The notes under the pieces were generated by a model. The model was not told the DNA's origin. It searched no databases and saw nothing but the letters and a program-made list of their open reading frames with translations. A stretch of DNA of 64,000 nucleotides from DASRDU01 sp035560235 (GTDB lineage Bacteria; Acidobacteriota; Blastocatellia; RBC074), in NCBI GenBank assembly GCA_035560235.1, contig DATMAG010000028.1, positions 1 to 64,000 on the forward strand. The letters run 5' to 3'. Below are positions 36,870-45,933 of the stretch, piece after piece. How positions within the stretch are numbered: the stretch's first letter is position 1; each line of letters opens with the position of its first letter. The position numbers and the translations under genes were made by a program.

Positions 36870-37574
36870 TCAAATCCGCCCGGTTCTTTCATTCAACCAG
36901 TCCGAAAGCTGGCCAAGGTGGTCAAGACTGACAAAGTTTCTTCCTTTCAGCACGTCTTCCGGCACCATTTCATGCACCCACGTCGTTTCAAACGGAATGT
37001 GAATCGCGTGGCCGCCGATCTCGAGGACGGGCAGTACATCCGACCTGAGTGAGTTTCCGATCATCAGAAACCGCTCTGGCCGGATGCGATGCTTGTCGAG
37101 GATGGCGCAATAGGATTGCGGCGTTTTTTCTGACACGATTTCGATGCTCGTAAAGTAATCGCTCAGGCCGGAGCGCGAGACTTTGGCTTCCTGCTCGAAC
37201 AGGTCACCCTTGGTGATGAGCATCAGACGGTGCGACGCCGAAAGCTCGCGCAGTATTTCCGGCACGCCTTCAAAAATCTCCATCTGTCTGCCGAGCATTT
37301 CCCAGGCGAGCGCGATGATCTCCTGAATCTCGCTGCCGATGATGCGGCCTTCGGTCAGTTGAATGGCGGTTTCGATCATCGAAAGCGTGAACGATTTGAT
37401 GCCGTAACCGTACCGTTTCAGGTTTTGCAGTTCGGTCTCGTCAAGGCGCTGCTCGATCCACTCCTGATCGTGGTAGCGCGTCAGGATGCTTTTGAAGCGT
37501 TCCTTCGCCTCGGTGTAATGCCGCTCGTTGTGCCAGAGCGTGTCGTCAGCGTCAAAAGCAATGATGTCAAACAT
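36870..37574 (-). CDS. HAD-family hydrolase
   Basis: 234 residues. The N-terminus MFDIIAFDADDTLWHNE holds the catalytic D-x-D-x-T motif I. LMLITKGDLFEQEAKV is motif II with its threonine, and SEKTPQSYCAILDKHRI provides the motif III lysine. MIGNSLRSDVLPVLEIG is motif IV. The cap between residues about 18 and 100 is helical, as in the phosphoglycolate/5'-nucleotidase (YjjG) group. A nucleotidase or sugar-phosphatase role would fit the neighbouring nucleoside genes, but this is inference. The ATG follows CAGGAGCGATG. Confidence 0.88.
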   Translation of the reverse strand: MFDIIAFDADDTLWHNERHYTEAKERFKSILTRYHDQEWIEQRLDETELQNLKRYGYGIKSFTLSMIETAIQLTEGRIIGSEIQEIIALAWEMLGRQMEIFEGVPEILRELSASHRLMLITKGDLFEQEAKVSRSGLSDYFTSIEIVSEKTPQSYCAILDKHRIRPERFLMIGNSLRSDVLPVLEIGGHAIHIPFETTWVHEMVPEDVLKGRNFVSLDHLGQLSDWLNERTGRI

Positions 37575-37600
37575 GGCGCATCGCTCCTGTTACTTTCAAT

Positions 37601-38119
37601 TCAGCCTTGCCGGGCAATCAGCGCGATGGCCTGCGCTGCAATGGCTTCGCCGCGCCCGCTGGCGTCGAGTCCTTCATTTGTCTTGGCCTTGATGTTGATT
37701 TGCGACGAATCAATGCTCATCGCGGCGGCCAGCTTCGCTTTCATAGCCGGAATGTGCGGCATCATCTTCGGACGTTCTGCGATGATGGTGGCGTCAATAT
37801 TGACTACGGCCCAGCCCTTTTCCGCCAGCATTTCGCACGCGCCGCACAGAAAAACCAGACTGTCGGCTCCGGCCCAGCGCGGGTCTTTGTCTGAAAAATG
37901 CGTGCCGATGTCACCGAGTCCCGCCGCGCCAAGCAGCGCGTCAGTGATGGCGTGGCTCAGGCTGTCAGCATCGGAATGACCGAGCAGCCCTTTGTCAAAA
38001 GGAATTTCAATGCCGCCGAGAATCAGCCTGCGACCTGCGACCAGGCGATGAATATCGTTGCCGAAGCCGATGCGAAAGGCAGATTCCTTCGCGCGTGGAT
38101 TGTTCGGATGATCGGTCAT
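37601..38119 (-). CDS. ispF: 2-C-methyl-D-erythritol 2,4-cyclodiphosphate synthase
   Basis: 172 residues. It makes the cyclic diphosphate of the non-mevalonate isoprenoid pathway. The diagnostic parts are RIGFGNDIHRL with the zinc Asp and His, LLGHSDADSLSHAITDALLGAAGLGDIGTHF with the second zinc His, INIKAKTNEGLDASGRGEAIAAQAI, and DATIIAERPKM. The start codon overlaps the ispD stop (ATGA, 38116-38119), so the two are translationally coupled. It is the distal gene of the radA-PIN/TRAM-ispD-ispF group. Confidence 0.96.
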   Translation of the reverse strand: MTDHPNNPRAKESAFRIGFGNDIHRLVAGRRLILGGIEIPFDKGLLGHSDADSLSHAITDALLGAAGLGDIGTHFSDKDPRWAGADSLVFLCGACEMLAEKGWAVVNIDATIIAERPKMMPHIPAMKAKLAAAMSIDSSQINIKAKTNEGLDASGRGEAIAAQAIALIARQG

Positions 38120-38814
38120 GGCGTTTGCATCTGCTCGAAAAGTTTTGCGGCCAGGAGCAAATCCTCAGCGGTCGTGATTTTGATGTTGCCTGCGGAACCT
38201 TCAACTACCGCGACCGGATGGCTCAGGCGTTCGACCAGCAATGCGTCGTCAGTGAGCAGGGCTGAAGGCAAAGCGGCGGCGCGCGCCGCTTCGTTCGCCT
38301 CGCGCAACAGTTCATAACGGAAAGCCTGCGGCGTTTGTGCGCGCCAGATGCGGCGACGATCAAGCGTGCCCACGATCAGGCCGTTTTCGACCTCCTTGAT
38401 TGTGTCGGTCGCGGGCAGGGCGAGAATGGCGGCCCCGACTTCCCGCGCTTTTCCAATGACGACTGAAATCTGCGCGGGCGTGACGAACGGGCGCACGGCA
38501 TCGTGAACGGCGACGATTTCGGGATTGAGATCAGCCGCCGCATCGAGCGCGCTGAGAATCGAATCGCTGCGTTCAGCGCCGCCGCTCACATAAATCAACG
38601 GCTTCGTCAGCCTGGCCCGTTCATTGCGCGCGCGAAACTCCGCGAGCCTGTCAGCAGGCAGCGCGACGATAATCGCACCGATTTCAGGGCATTCGTCAAA
38701 GCGACGGATAGTGTGAACCAGAATTGAGGCTCCGGCAATTTCGATGAACTGTTTCGGAATCGGGCCGCCCAGGCGCGTGCCGCTTCCGGCGGCGGGAATG
38801 ATGGCGAGGTTCAT
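38116..38814 (-). CDS. ispD: 2-C-methyl-D-erythritol 4-phosphate cytidylyltransferase
   Basis: 232 residues. It couples methylerythritol phosphate to CTP. The nucleotide loop IIPAAGSGTRLGGPIPKQF is at the N-terminus (A-A-G-x-G-x-R and the K of P-K-Q). IVAVHDAVRPFVTPAQI holds the family's V-H-D-A-A/V-R-P motif, and RRRIWRAQTPQAFRYELL the substrate loop. LLTDDALLVERL completes it. It overlaps ispF by four bases. Upstream lies an A/T-rich palindromic spacer (38815-38924) before the PIN/TRAM gene. Confidence 0.96.
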   Translation of the reverse strand: MNLAIIPAAGSGTRLGGPIPKQFIEIAGASILVHTIRRFDECPEIGAIIVALPADRLAEFRARNERARLTKPLIYVSGGAERSDSILSALDAAADLNPEIVAVHDAVRPFVTPAQISVVIGKAREVGAAILALPATDTIKEVENGLIVGTLDRRRIWRAQTPQAFRYELLREANEAARAAALPSALLTDDALLVERLSHPVAVVEGSAGNIKITTAEDLLLAAKLFEQMQTP

Positions 38815-38821
38815 GAAAAAT

Positions 38822-38919
38822 CAAAAGGCAAAAGGCAAAAATCAAAAGGCAAAAGGTCGGGGCAGACTCTTTGCTTTTCCATTTTTGATTTTTGCCTTCT
38901 GCCTTTTGCCTTTTGCTTT
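38822..38919. repeat. AAAAGGCAAAAGGC-type palindrome between PIN/TRAM and ispD
   Basis: The left half repeats CAAAAGGCAAAAGGCAAAAA (38822-38856) and the right half is the near reverse complement TTTTTGCCTTCTGCCTTTTG (38886-38912). The two halves could form a long A-T-rich stem around a GC-richer loop. It strongly differs in composition from the flanking genes. Confidence 0.85.
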
Positions 38920-38924
38920 CTCTT

Positions 38925-40022
38925 TCAGGATTCGACCGCTGAAGGTGACGGGCGCGGCGGACGGTAATCGCGATGTTCGCGCTGCTCGCCGCGATTTTCG
39001 CGGGACGGCTCGGCCCGCTGGCTTTCATCGGCGCGACCGAAGATCATCTTGCCGGCGGTAGTCTGCAGCACGCTGGTCACGATCATATCAACGTTCTTGC
39101 CGATCAGACGCCGCGCATTGTCAACGACGACCATCGTGCCGTCATCCAGATAGGCGACGCCCTGATTGTATTCCTTGCCTTCCTTGAGGATGAAAACGCG
39201 CATCACTTCGCCGGGCAGGACTACGGGCTTGAGGGCATTGGCCAGTTCGTTGATGTTCAGGACCTCGACGCCGCGCAGGTGGGCAACCTTGTTGAGGTTG
39301 AAATCGTTGGTGACAATCGGCGCCTGCAACTGCTTGCCCAGTTCGATCAGCTTCAGATCAACTTCGCGGACGTTCGGGAAGTCAGCTTCCGTGATCTGCA
39401 CGTCGAGGCCGTTGATCTTCTGAATGCGCTGCAGGATGTCGAGGCCGCGCCGCCCGCGATTGCGTTTGGCCGAGTCGGAGGAATCGGCAATCTGCTGCAA
39501 TTCGCGCAGCACGAACTGCGGGACGACAATCGTACCGCCCAGAAAACCTGTTTCGGCAATGTCGGCCACGCGCCCGTCAATGATGACGCTCGTATCGAGA
39601 ATCCGCGACTGCTGTTTTGAGCTGCGATCCTTGAGAATGCCGCCCAGCACTGAAAGATCAAGATGATCTCCCTTGGCCGCGCCAACAAGCAGGCCGACGT
39701 AAGCCATAAAGACCATGACGACCAGAGTGGTGAACGATTCGACCGCCGAATTCCACTGCTGAACCGTGATCAGAAATCCGATCAGCGCGGCTCCGATGAT
39801 GCCGAGAATCGAACCGATGGCTGCCCCGATCAGAGTCTTCAGTGAACACTCCCGGATGCGAATCTCAAAGAAGATGATTCCGAGCGCGAGCATCAGCGCA
39901 ACAATTGCGGAAGCAACTGCCGACGAGAGGCCGAGAAAGCCCGGCATCGGTTTAATCAAAGAGCCTGCCAGCACCAGCATCAGCGTGAAGAGGGCACGAA
40001 TCAGAATAAGATTTGCTCCCAT
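38925..40022 (-). CDS. PIN/TRAM-domain membrane protein (YacL-like)
   Basis: 365 residues. Four hydrophobic segments (ILIRALFTLMLVLAGSL, AVASAIVALMLALGIIFF, IGSILGIIGAALIGFLI, LVVMVFMAYVGLLVGAA) precede a PIN nuclease domain: RILDTSVIIDGRVADIAETGF has the first acid, RRGLDILQRIQ a second, and APIVTNDFNLNKVAHLRGVEVLNINEL the TND motif. A TRAM segment follows (LKPVVLPGEVMRVFILKEGKEYNQGVAYLDDGTMVVVD). The charged C-terminus is low-complexity. It belongs to the conserved radA-(disA)-yacL-ispD-ispF neighbourhood known from Bacillus, although no disA is seen here. A membrane-tethered RNase is the likely activity. Confidence 0.9.
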   Translation of the reverse strand: MGANLILIRALFTLMLVLAGSLIKPMPGFLGLSSAVASAIVALMLALGIIFFEIRIRECSLKTLIGAAIGSILGIIGAALIGFLITVQQWNSAVESFTTLVVMVFMAYVGLLVGAAKGDHLDLSVLGGILKDRSSKQQSRILDTSVIIDGRVADIAETGFLGGTIVVPQFVLRELQQIADSSDSAKRNRGRRGLDILQRIQKINGLDVQITEADFPNVREVDLKLIELGKQLQAPIVTNDFNLNKVAHLRGVEVLNINELANALKPVVLPGEVMRVFILKEGKEYNQGVAYLDDGTMVVVDNARRLIGKNVDMIVTSVLQTTAGKMIFGRADESQRAEPSRENRGEQREHRDYRPPRPSPSAVES

Positions 40023-40247
40023 AAAACCTCGGTTTCATGTGGTATGACCAATATGATTTGGAGTTGCAGGGATTCATCGGCAAAGCTGACGGAACATCAC
40101 TTGATCAGTAATGAATTATAAAAGATTGTTTCAGAGACGGCGGGATTGTATCACGCGACTACAGAATGGGAAATGTGGATTGCGGTCTGCAGAGCATTTT
40201 CGGCGGTGGTTTTAGTGCGCTCAGGCATGGTACCGGACACAGCTTTT

Positions 40248-41630
<1,383 letters not shown>

Positions 41631-41778
41631 GGCCACATTGTAACGAGCCGCAGGCAGCGCGGGCAAAGGCCCCGGTCAGGAGCCGTTTCTGATTCGCCGG
41701 AATTTGTGATACACAATAGCCAGTCTTTTTTCGGACAACAACTCATCAACACGAAGAAACTTCAAGGGAGGCATTGAA

Positions 41779-42312
41779 ATGAGCATCAATCGTCACCGGG
41801 CTGTGATTACTGTCACTCTGATTCTGAGCCTGCTCGCGCTTGTGAGCGTGACCCAGGCGCAGCGCAAAAGCCCGCACGAAACAACCAGCGCAACCATCAA
41901 CGGCAAGAAGATCACCATCACCTATGGCCGTCCGTATCTGAAGGGCCGCAAACTCGGCGCCCCGGACTTCGTTCCTTACGGCAAAGTCTGGCGCACTGGC
42001 GCTGACGAAGCGACGACGCTCGTCACTGAAGGCGACCTGATGTTTGGCAACGTGACCGTGCCGAAAGGGACGTACACGATTTACACGCTGCCTTCAGCGA
42101 CAGGCTGGAAGCTGATCATCAACAAACAGACCGGACAGTGGGGCACTGTGTACGATGAAAAGCAGGATCTGGCCCGCATTGATCTGAAGGTCGGCAAGAC
42201 CGCGGCTCCGGTCGAACAGCTCACCATTTCGGTGGCTCCGGCAGGCAAGGGCGGAGTGCTGAAGCTCGAATTCGAGAACACTTCAGCCACAGCCAGTTTC
42301 ACGGTGAAGTAA
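41779..42312 (+). CDS. Secreted DUF2911 protein
   Basis: 177 residues with a signal peptide (AVITVTLILSLLALVSVTQA). The body matches DUF2911: SATINGKKITITYGRPYLKGRKLG, PYGKVWRTGADEATTLVTEGDLMFGNVTVPKGTYTIYTLPSATGWKLIINKQTGQWG. This is a beta-sandwich domain common in Bacteroidota and Acidobacteriota and of unknown function. It is transcribed divergently from radA. The ATG follows CAAGGGAGGCATTGAA, a good ribosome-binding site. Confidence 0.9.
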   Translation: MSINRHRAVITVTLILSLLALVSVTQAQRKSPHETTSATINGKKITITYGRPYLKGRKLGAPDFVPYGKVWRTGADEATTLVTEGDLMFGNVTVPKGTYTIYTLPSATGWKLIINKQTGQWGTVYDEKQDLARIDLKVGKTAAPVEQLTISVAPAGKGGVLKLEFENTSATASFTVK

Positions 42313-42318
42313 AAAGCG

Positions 42319-42367
42319 TCAGTGGTCAGCAGTCAGTGGTCAGTGAAAAGCGGCCACTGACTGCTGA
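42319..42367. repeat. CAGTGGTCAG repeats with inverted arms
   Basis: CAGTGGTCAG occurs twice in tandem, and TCAGCAGTCAGTGG (42326-42339) is the perfect reverse complement of 42354-42367. It lies just after the DUF2911 stop and could serve as a hairpin at the mRNA end; no U-run follows. It is similar in words to the spacer at 20053-20141. Confidence 0.8.
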
Positions 42368-42416
42368 TTATTGATTGCTGTGTCAGGTGAACGAGTAAAA
42401 TCCCCTATTCCCTGAG

Positions 42417-42767
42417 ATGAAAATCGAACCAGGAGCCAGTGTGATCGTCAGCCTGCAGGAGCCGAAGGAGAAGTTCTGGGGCGTGATTGATGAGATCAAT
42501 GCCGCCGGAGTTTTTATGCGCGGCGTTGATCTGAACAGTTACGACGAACTGCTGCGGATGCTCGCGTGCGGCGAGGAAGGAATTTATCCGGCAAGCGTCT
42601 TTTTTCCGCTGCGACGAGTTGAGCGAGTCCTGCTGGATGAACCGACCGGACAGGCTCAGTCACTCGTCGAGCGGTTTGAAGAACGCACCGGAATGCGGCT
42701 GAGTGATTATCTCGGCCTGGGTTCCGGCAGAACCGGGTTTGAAGTTGACCAGGATGATCCGTTCTGA
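42417..42767 (+). CDS. Conserved hypothetical protein, small beta-barrel-like
   Basis: 116 residues with no signal. The first half looks like an SH3/Sm-like or Hfq-type small barrel (SVIVSLQEPKEKFWGVIDEINAAGVFMRGVDLNSYDELLRML), followed by ASVFFPLRRVERVLLDEP, and then a helical tail (SLVERFEERTGMRLSDYLG). This pattern recurs in acidobacterial hypotheticals. A nucleic-acid-binding role is possible but not demonstrated. Confidence 0.7.
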   Translation: MKIEPGASVIVSLQEPKEKFWGVIDEINAAGVFMRGVDLNSYDELLRMLACGEEGIYPASVFFPLRRVERVLLDEPTGQAQSLVERFEERTGMRLSDYLGLGSGRTGFEVDQDDPF

Positions 42768-42879
42768 AGGAAAGCCTGGTGAGGTTATGTCGTCAAAGGC
42801 AGTGGCTGCGCGGGGGGCAAACCTTTCAGTCTGGCGGGCGCGTACTCAGAAAAGTGCAATCACCAGAACAACCGCTGCT

Positions 42880-43239
42880 TCAACGCGTGGCGACCACGAT
42901 TTCGCCGGGCCGCACGTAATTCAACTGATCCTGGGCCGCGTTCTCAAGCGCCTGTCGGCTATTTCTGACGCGGTCAGTTTTCGCCTTGATCTGTTTGTTC
43001 TTTTCCTGAGTCTGGACGAGCACCTGTTTCGTCTGCGCCTGCGCCGCCTGCGCCTCACGCAGTTGCGTGCGTTCACGGGCGATGGTCGTGAGCGCCAGCG
43101 CCGAACCAGCCACAAAGATCATCATCAGCCAGACCCAGTTCGGCATCCGCAGCGCCTGAATCCAGGAACGCGAAGTTTCGCGGACTGCGCCCTGACCATA
43201 AGCGATTTTAGCTGAGTACAAATTGACGACCTGTTTCAA
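42880..43239 (-). CDS. FtsB/DivIC-like septum formation initiator family protein, TTG start
   Basis: 119 residues: a short cytoplasmic N-terminus, one membrane helix (NWVWLMMIFVAGSALALTTI), and a periplasmic coiled coil (RERTQLREAQAAQAQTKQVLVQTQEKNKQIKAKTDRVRNS) ending in the family-like AQDQLNYVRPGEIVV. Such proteins bridge FtsL and FtsQ in the divisome. The best start is TTG at 43239, because GGAGGT lies at 43245-43250 with a five-base spacer. It then overlaps the end of the upstream phosphohexomutase gene by 32 bases, implying coupling. Alternatives are an ATG farther downstream (43146), which has no ribosome-binding site. Confidence 0.8.
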   Translation of the reverse strand: MKQVVNLYSAKIAYGQGAVRETSRSWIQALRMPNWVWLMMIFVAGSALALTTIARERTQLREAQAAQAQTKQVLVQTQEKNKQIKAKTDRVRNSRQALENAAQDQLNYVRPGEIVVATR

Positions 43240-44620
43240 GCAACACCTCCATATCTTTCCTTGAGTTTGTTTCTGCATAGCACCGAACCACCGGTTCAGT
43301 GCCGGACATCCTCAGTAACATCCACGATCCGTCATCGAAAATGTATTTCACGCCGTCGGTGCGATTGACTTCAACCACGCGGCGCGCGCCAATCTGCTGC
43401 GGCGCTTCGGCGGCGAGCCGTTCCTGCAACCGGGCTTTGACTTCGGGCGTCAGTTTGATGCCGACGCGCTCGCTGTAAAGTTCGCCGTCCTTTTTGAAAA
43501 GCTCCGCGAGCATTTCACCCAGGCTCACCCCGCGCGCGGCCACCATTTCGGTCACGAGCAGGCAGGCGATGATGCCGTCCTTTTCAGGAAAATGTCCCTT
43601 GATCGTCAGACCGGCACTCTCTTCGCCGCCGAGGATGATTTTGTCCTCGTTGACCAGTTCACCGATGAACTTGAATCCGACCGGCGTTTCATAAACCTGG
43701 CGACCATGCCGTTTCGCCACGCGGTCAATCAGGTGTGAAGTCGCCACGCTGCGCGCCACGCCGCCCGTCCACTCAGGTCTGGTTTCGCAGATGTAATCAA
43801 CCAGCAGCGCCAGAATGTGATTGGCCGACATAAACGTGCCGTCACGATCAATGAAACCGAAGCGGTCAGCGTCGCCGTCAGTCGAAACGCCCAGCGCCAG
43901 CCCTTTTTCCAGCACCAGCGCCCGCATTTCGCTCAGGTTTTTCTCTGATGGCTCAGGGCTGTGGCCGCCGAACAGCACATCGCGGTAATCGTGAACCGTC
44001 TCAACCTCGCAGCCGTGCCGCCGCAGAACTTCATCAAGATAACCCCGCCCCGTGCCCCACAGCGGATCGTAGGCCAGTTTCAGTTTCGCCGCCGCAATAC
44101 GGTCAAAATTGATCTTTCCGGCCAGGTCATTCAGGTAATCCTCGCGCGGGTCAAGCGGAATCGTTTTTGAACCTCCGGAGCCAGCGGTCAGCGACGCAGC
44201 GCCGGACTGTAACCCGGCAATCTGCTGCTCAATCTTCCTTGTGACTTCCGGCAATGCGGGCGCGCCGTCAGCCGTCGAAAACTTCATGCCGTTATACTGC
44301 GGCGGATTGTGGCTGGCGGTGAAATTGATGCCGCCCCGCGCCCTGAGCGACCTGATGGCAAAGGAAATCACCGGTGTCGGCGTGTCGCGCGTCGTCAGCC
44401 AGGATTCAAACCCCTGGCGCGCCATTTCGGCGGCACACTCAGCGGCAAAATGCTCGCTCAGGAATCGTGTGTCATAACCGGTGATCATCCTGCCGCCCGC
44501 CGCTTCGGACGCCAGCACATCAGCAATGGCGCGCGTCACCAGCCGCACATTGGCATAGGTGAATTCGTCGGCAATAATGGCTCTCCAGCCTGATGTTCCA
44601 AAGCTGATTCCCATGCTCAT
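43208..44620 (-). CDS. Phosphoglucomutase/phosphomannomutase family protein
   Basis: 470 residues of the alpha-D-phosphohexomutase superfamily. SFGTSGWRAIIADEFTYANV is the opening loop, and INFTASHNPPQYNGMKF contains the active-site serine (T-A-S-H-N-P). GVSTDGDADRFGFIDRDGTF is the metal-binding D-G-D-A-D-R loop, and GGEESAGLTIKGHFPEKDGI the sugar-binding loop. The C-terminal MSGTEPVVRCYAE is the phosphate loop. The exact sugar (glucose, mannose or glucosamine phosphate) is unclear; the shape fits bacterial PGM/PMM more than GlmM. Its 3' end contains the ribosome-binding site and start of the ftsB-like gene. Confidence 0.92.
   Translation of the reverse strand: MSMGISFGTSGWRAIIADEFTYANVRLVTRAIADVLASEAAGGRMITGYDTRFLSEHFAAECAAEMARQGFESWLTTRDTPTPVISFAIRSLRARGGINFTASHNPPQYNGMKFSTADGAPALPEVTRKIEQQIAGLQSGAASLTAGSGGSKTIPLDPREDYLNDLAGKINFDRIAAAKLKLAYDPLWGTGRGYLDEVLRRHGCEVETVHDYRDVLFGGHSPEPSEKNLSEMRALVLEKGLALGVSTDGDADRFGFIDRDGTFMSANHILALLVDYICETRPEWTGGVARSVATSHLIDRVAKRHGRQVYETPVGFKFIGELVNEDKIILGGEESAGLTIKGHFPEKDGIIACLLVTEMVAARGVSLGEMLAELFKKDGELYSERVGIKLTPEVKARLQERLAAEAPQQIGARRVVEVNRTDGVKYIFDDGSWMLLRMSGTEPVVRCYAETNSRKDMEVLLETGRQFVLS
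43245..43250 (-). promoter_or_regulatory. Ribosome-binding site inside the phosphohexomutase gene
   Basis: GGAGGT on the minus strand lies five bases before the TTG start of the FtsB-like gene and inside the C-terminal codons of the upstream gene. It decides the TTG start. Confidence 0.75.
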
Positions 44621-45154
44621 CAGTCAGTTCCAGCGGTTAATGGCTCTGTGGCGCCGATCTCGTGATCTGCTCTCTCAGCTGCCTGGCACAGAACTGAGCG
44701 GCCATCCTTCTGATACTTGTAAGAAACTGCTTAAGTCGGGCGGGAGAGTAGCACGGAAGCTTAGACCTGTAAAGCATTTATTTTCAATAGTTTCACAGAT
44801 GAAACTTAAAGCTTCGGATAATCCTTTGCGGCACTTCCGGAGCGACAGATTAAAAAGCCTGACGCAGATCAGGATTTGTCATCCGAGCCACACTATGTAG
44901 TGCCGGGCCTACAGATGGCGCGCATATGATGTGTTCAGTTGCCTGCTGACCGAATCCTTCAGTCAGTCTGAGGCTTTCGGTCAGTTTGTTGTATTGATGA
45001 AATGAAAATCCGGATCAGGATGGCGAGGGGCTGGAAAAATCCGGCCCTGGTCCTGCGAGAGAGGGCCGAAAAGTTGCGGCTGCAAGTGAGAAAGCCGCAC
45101 GATCACCCCGGAAGGGATCAGGCGGCTTTTCAACTCAACACTTTTTCGCCGGAA
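44621..45154. other. 534-base intergenic region upstream of the phosphohexomutase
   Basis: No convincing open frame or RNA gene was recognised. It contains a terminator-like hairpin (45091-45130) after carD. The central part is A/T-richer than the genes. A promoter for the phosphohexomutase/ftsB pair must lie here but was not pinpointed. Confidence 0.5.
45091..45130 (-). terminator. Terminator-like hairpin downstream of carD
   Basis: AAAGCCGC (45091-45098) pairs with GCGGCTTT (45122-45129), with an inner GATC...GATC stem. It lies 25 bases after the carD stop. The U-run on the carD strand is short, so efficiency is uncertain; it could also work on the plus strand. Confidence 0.6.
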
Positions 45155-45664
45155 TCAGGCCGCGACCTTTTTGAGGCGTGTCCGCTTGCCGGCGAGCGCG
45201 TTATCAATCATCTCATCAACTTCCTCGATCGGCAGTTTGGTGACGTGCGAAATCTCATCCACGAGCAACTGGCGCGCCCGTGACAGCGCCTGCTGCTCTT
45301 CCGGCGAAAGATTCTTGCCACGTCCCAGTTTGGTCATCGCCTTGAGCGAATCTGCCACTTTGAAGATTTCACCTGAGGCGATACTCTCCGCATTCTTTGC
45401 ACTGCGCTTGCGATGATCGCTGGCCACCTCGACATCCTTGCCCAGAAAACGCAGCAGTTTCGGAATCTCTTCGCGATCTATCAGCTTTCGGACCCCCACC
45501 TCTTCAGCCTTGTTAACCGGAACAAAGATTGTACTCTCCCGGGACAAAGGCCTCAGTGAATAAAGTTTGACTGAGGTTTCACCAATTCGCTGCTCGATGA
45601 TCCCGTCAACTTTGCAAATCCCGATCCGGGGATAAATAACCTTGCTTCCTGCTCTGAATGACAC
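45155..45664 (-). CDS. CarD-family transcriptional regulator
   Basis: 169 residues. FRAGSKVIYPRIGICKVDGIIEQRIGET is the CarD/RID Tudor-like domain that binds the RNA polymerase beta subunit. SRESTIFVPVNKAEEVGVRKLI continues it. The C-terminal helical domain (LLVDEISHVTKLPIEEVDEMIDNAL) matches the DNA-contact half. CarD stabilises open promoter complexes at ribosomal RNA and other promoters. The start is GTG with GGAGGAC about nine bases upstream. An extended -10 promoter lies just before it. Confidence 0.93.
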   Translation of the reverse strand: MSFRAGSKVIYPRIGICKVDGIIEQRIGETSVKLYSLRPLSRESTIFVPVNKAEEVGVRKLIDREEIPKLLRFLGKDVEVASDHRKRSAKNAESIASGEIFKVADSLKAMTKLGRGKNLSPEEQQALSRARQLLVDEISHVTKLPIEEVDEMIDNALAGKRTRLKKVAA

Positions 45665-45701
45665 TCTTAACGTCCTCCGTTCAAACAGTAGTTGCGCGCA
45701 A

Positions 45702-45710
45702 AGTATATCA
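45702..45710 (-). promoter_or_regulatory. Extended -10 promoter of carD
   Basis: On the minus strand TGATATACT gives TGn followed by TATACT, ending 38 bases before the GTG start. No good -35 box is present, as expected for extended -10 promoters. Confidence 0.45.
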
Positions 45711-45933
45711 CAACCACCGCTTTTTAGTCCCGATAAATTATTGATTTTTCTGCCCGATTATTGGTGCCGACGAGTTGCTGCCCGCCTGTTCTCCGGCACT
45801 GACCTCCCCCCCGCAGGAAGTTTATTTAACAGCAATAAAAAGCAGGACTCCGGTGCAGTTTTTATAATGCTGCGCCGGAGTCCCGGGTTCTCAAAGGATT
45901 TTTTCACTCCACAGCCTTATTCCGGGCTGCTCT

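Noticed and set aside
38925..40022. PIN-domain toxin of a toxin-antitoxin pair
   Set aside because: The protein is far too large, has four membrane segments and a TRAM domain, and lies in the conserved radA-ispD-ispF block; there is no antitoxin gene.
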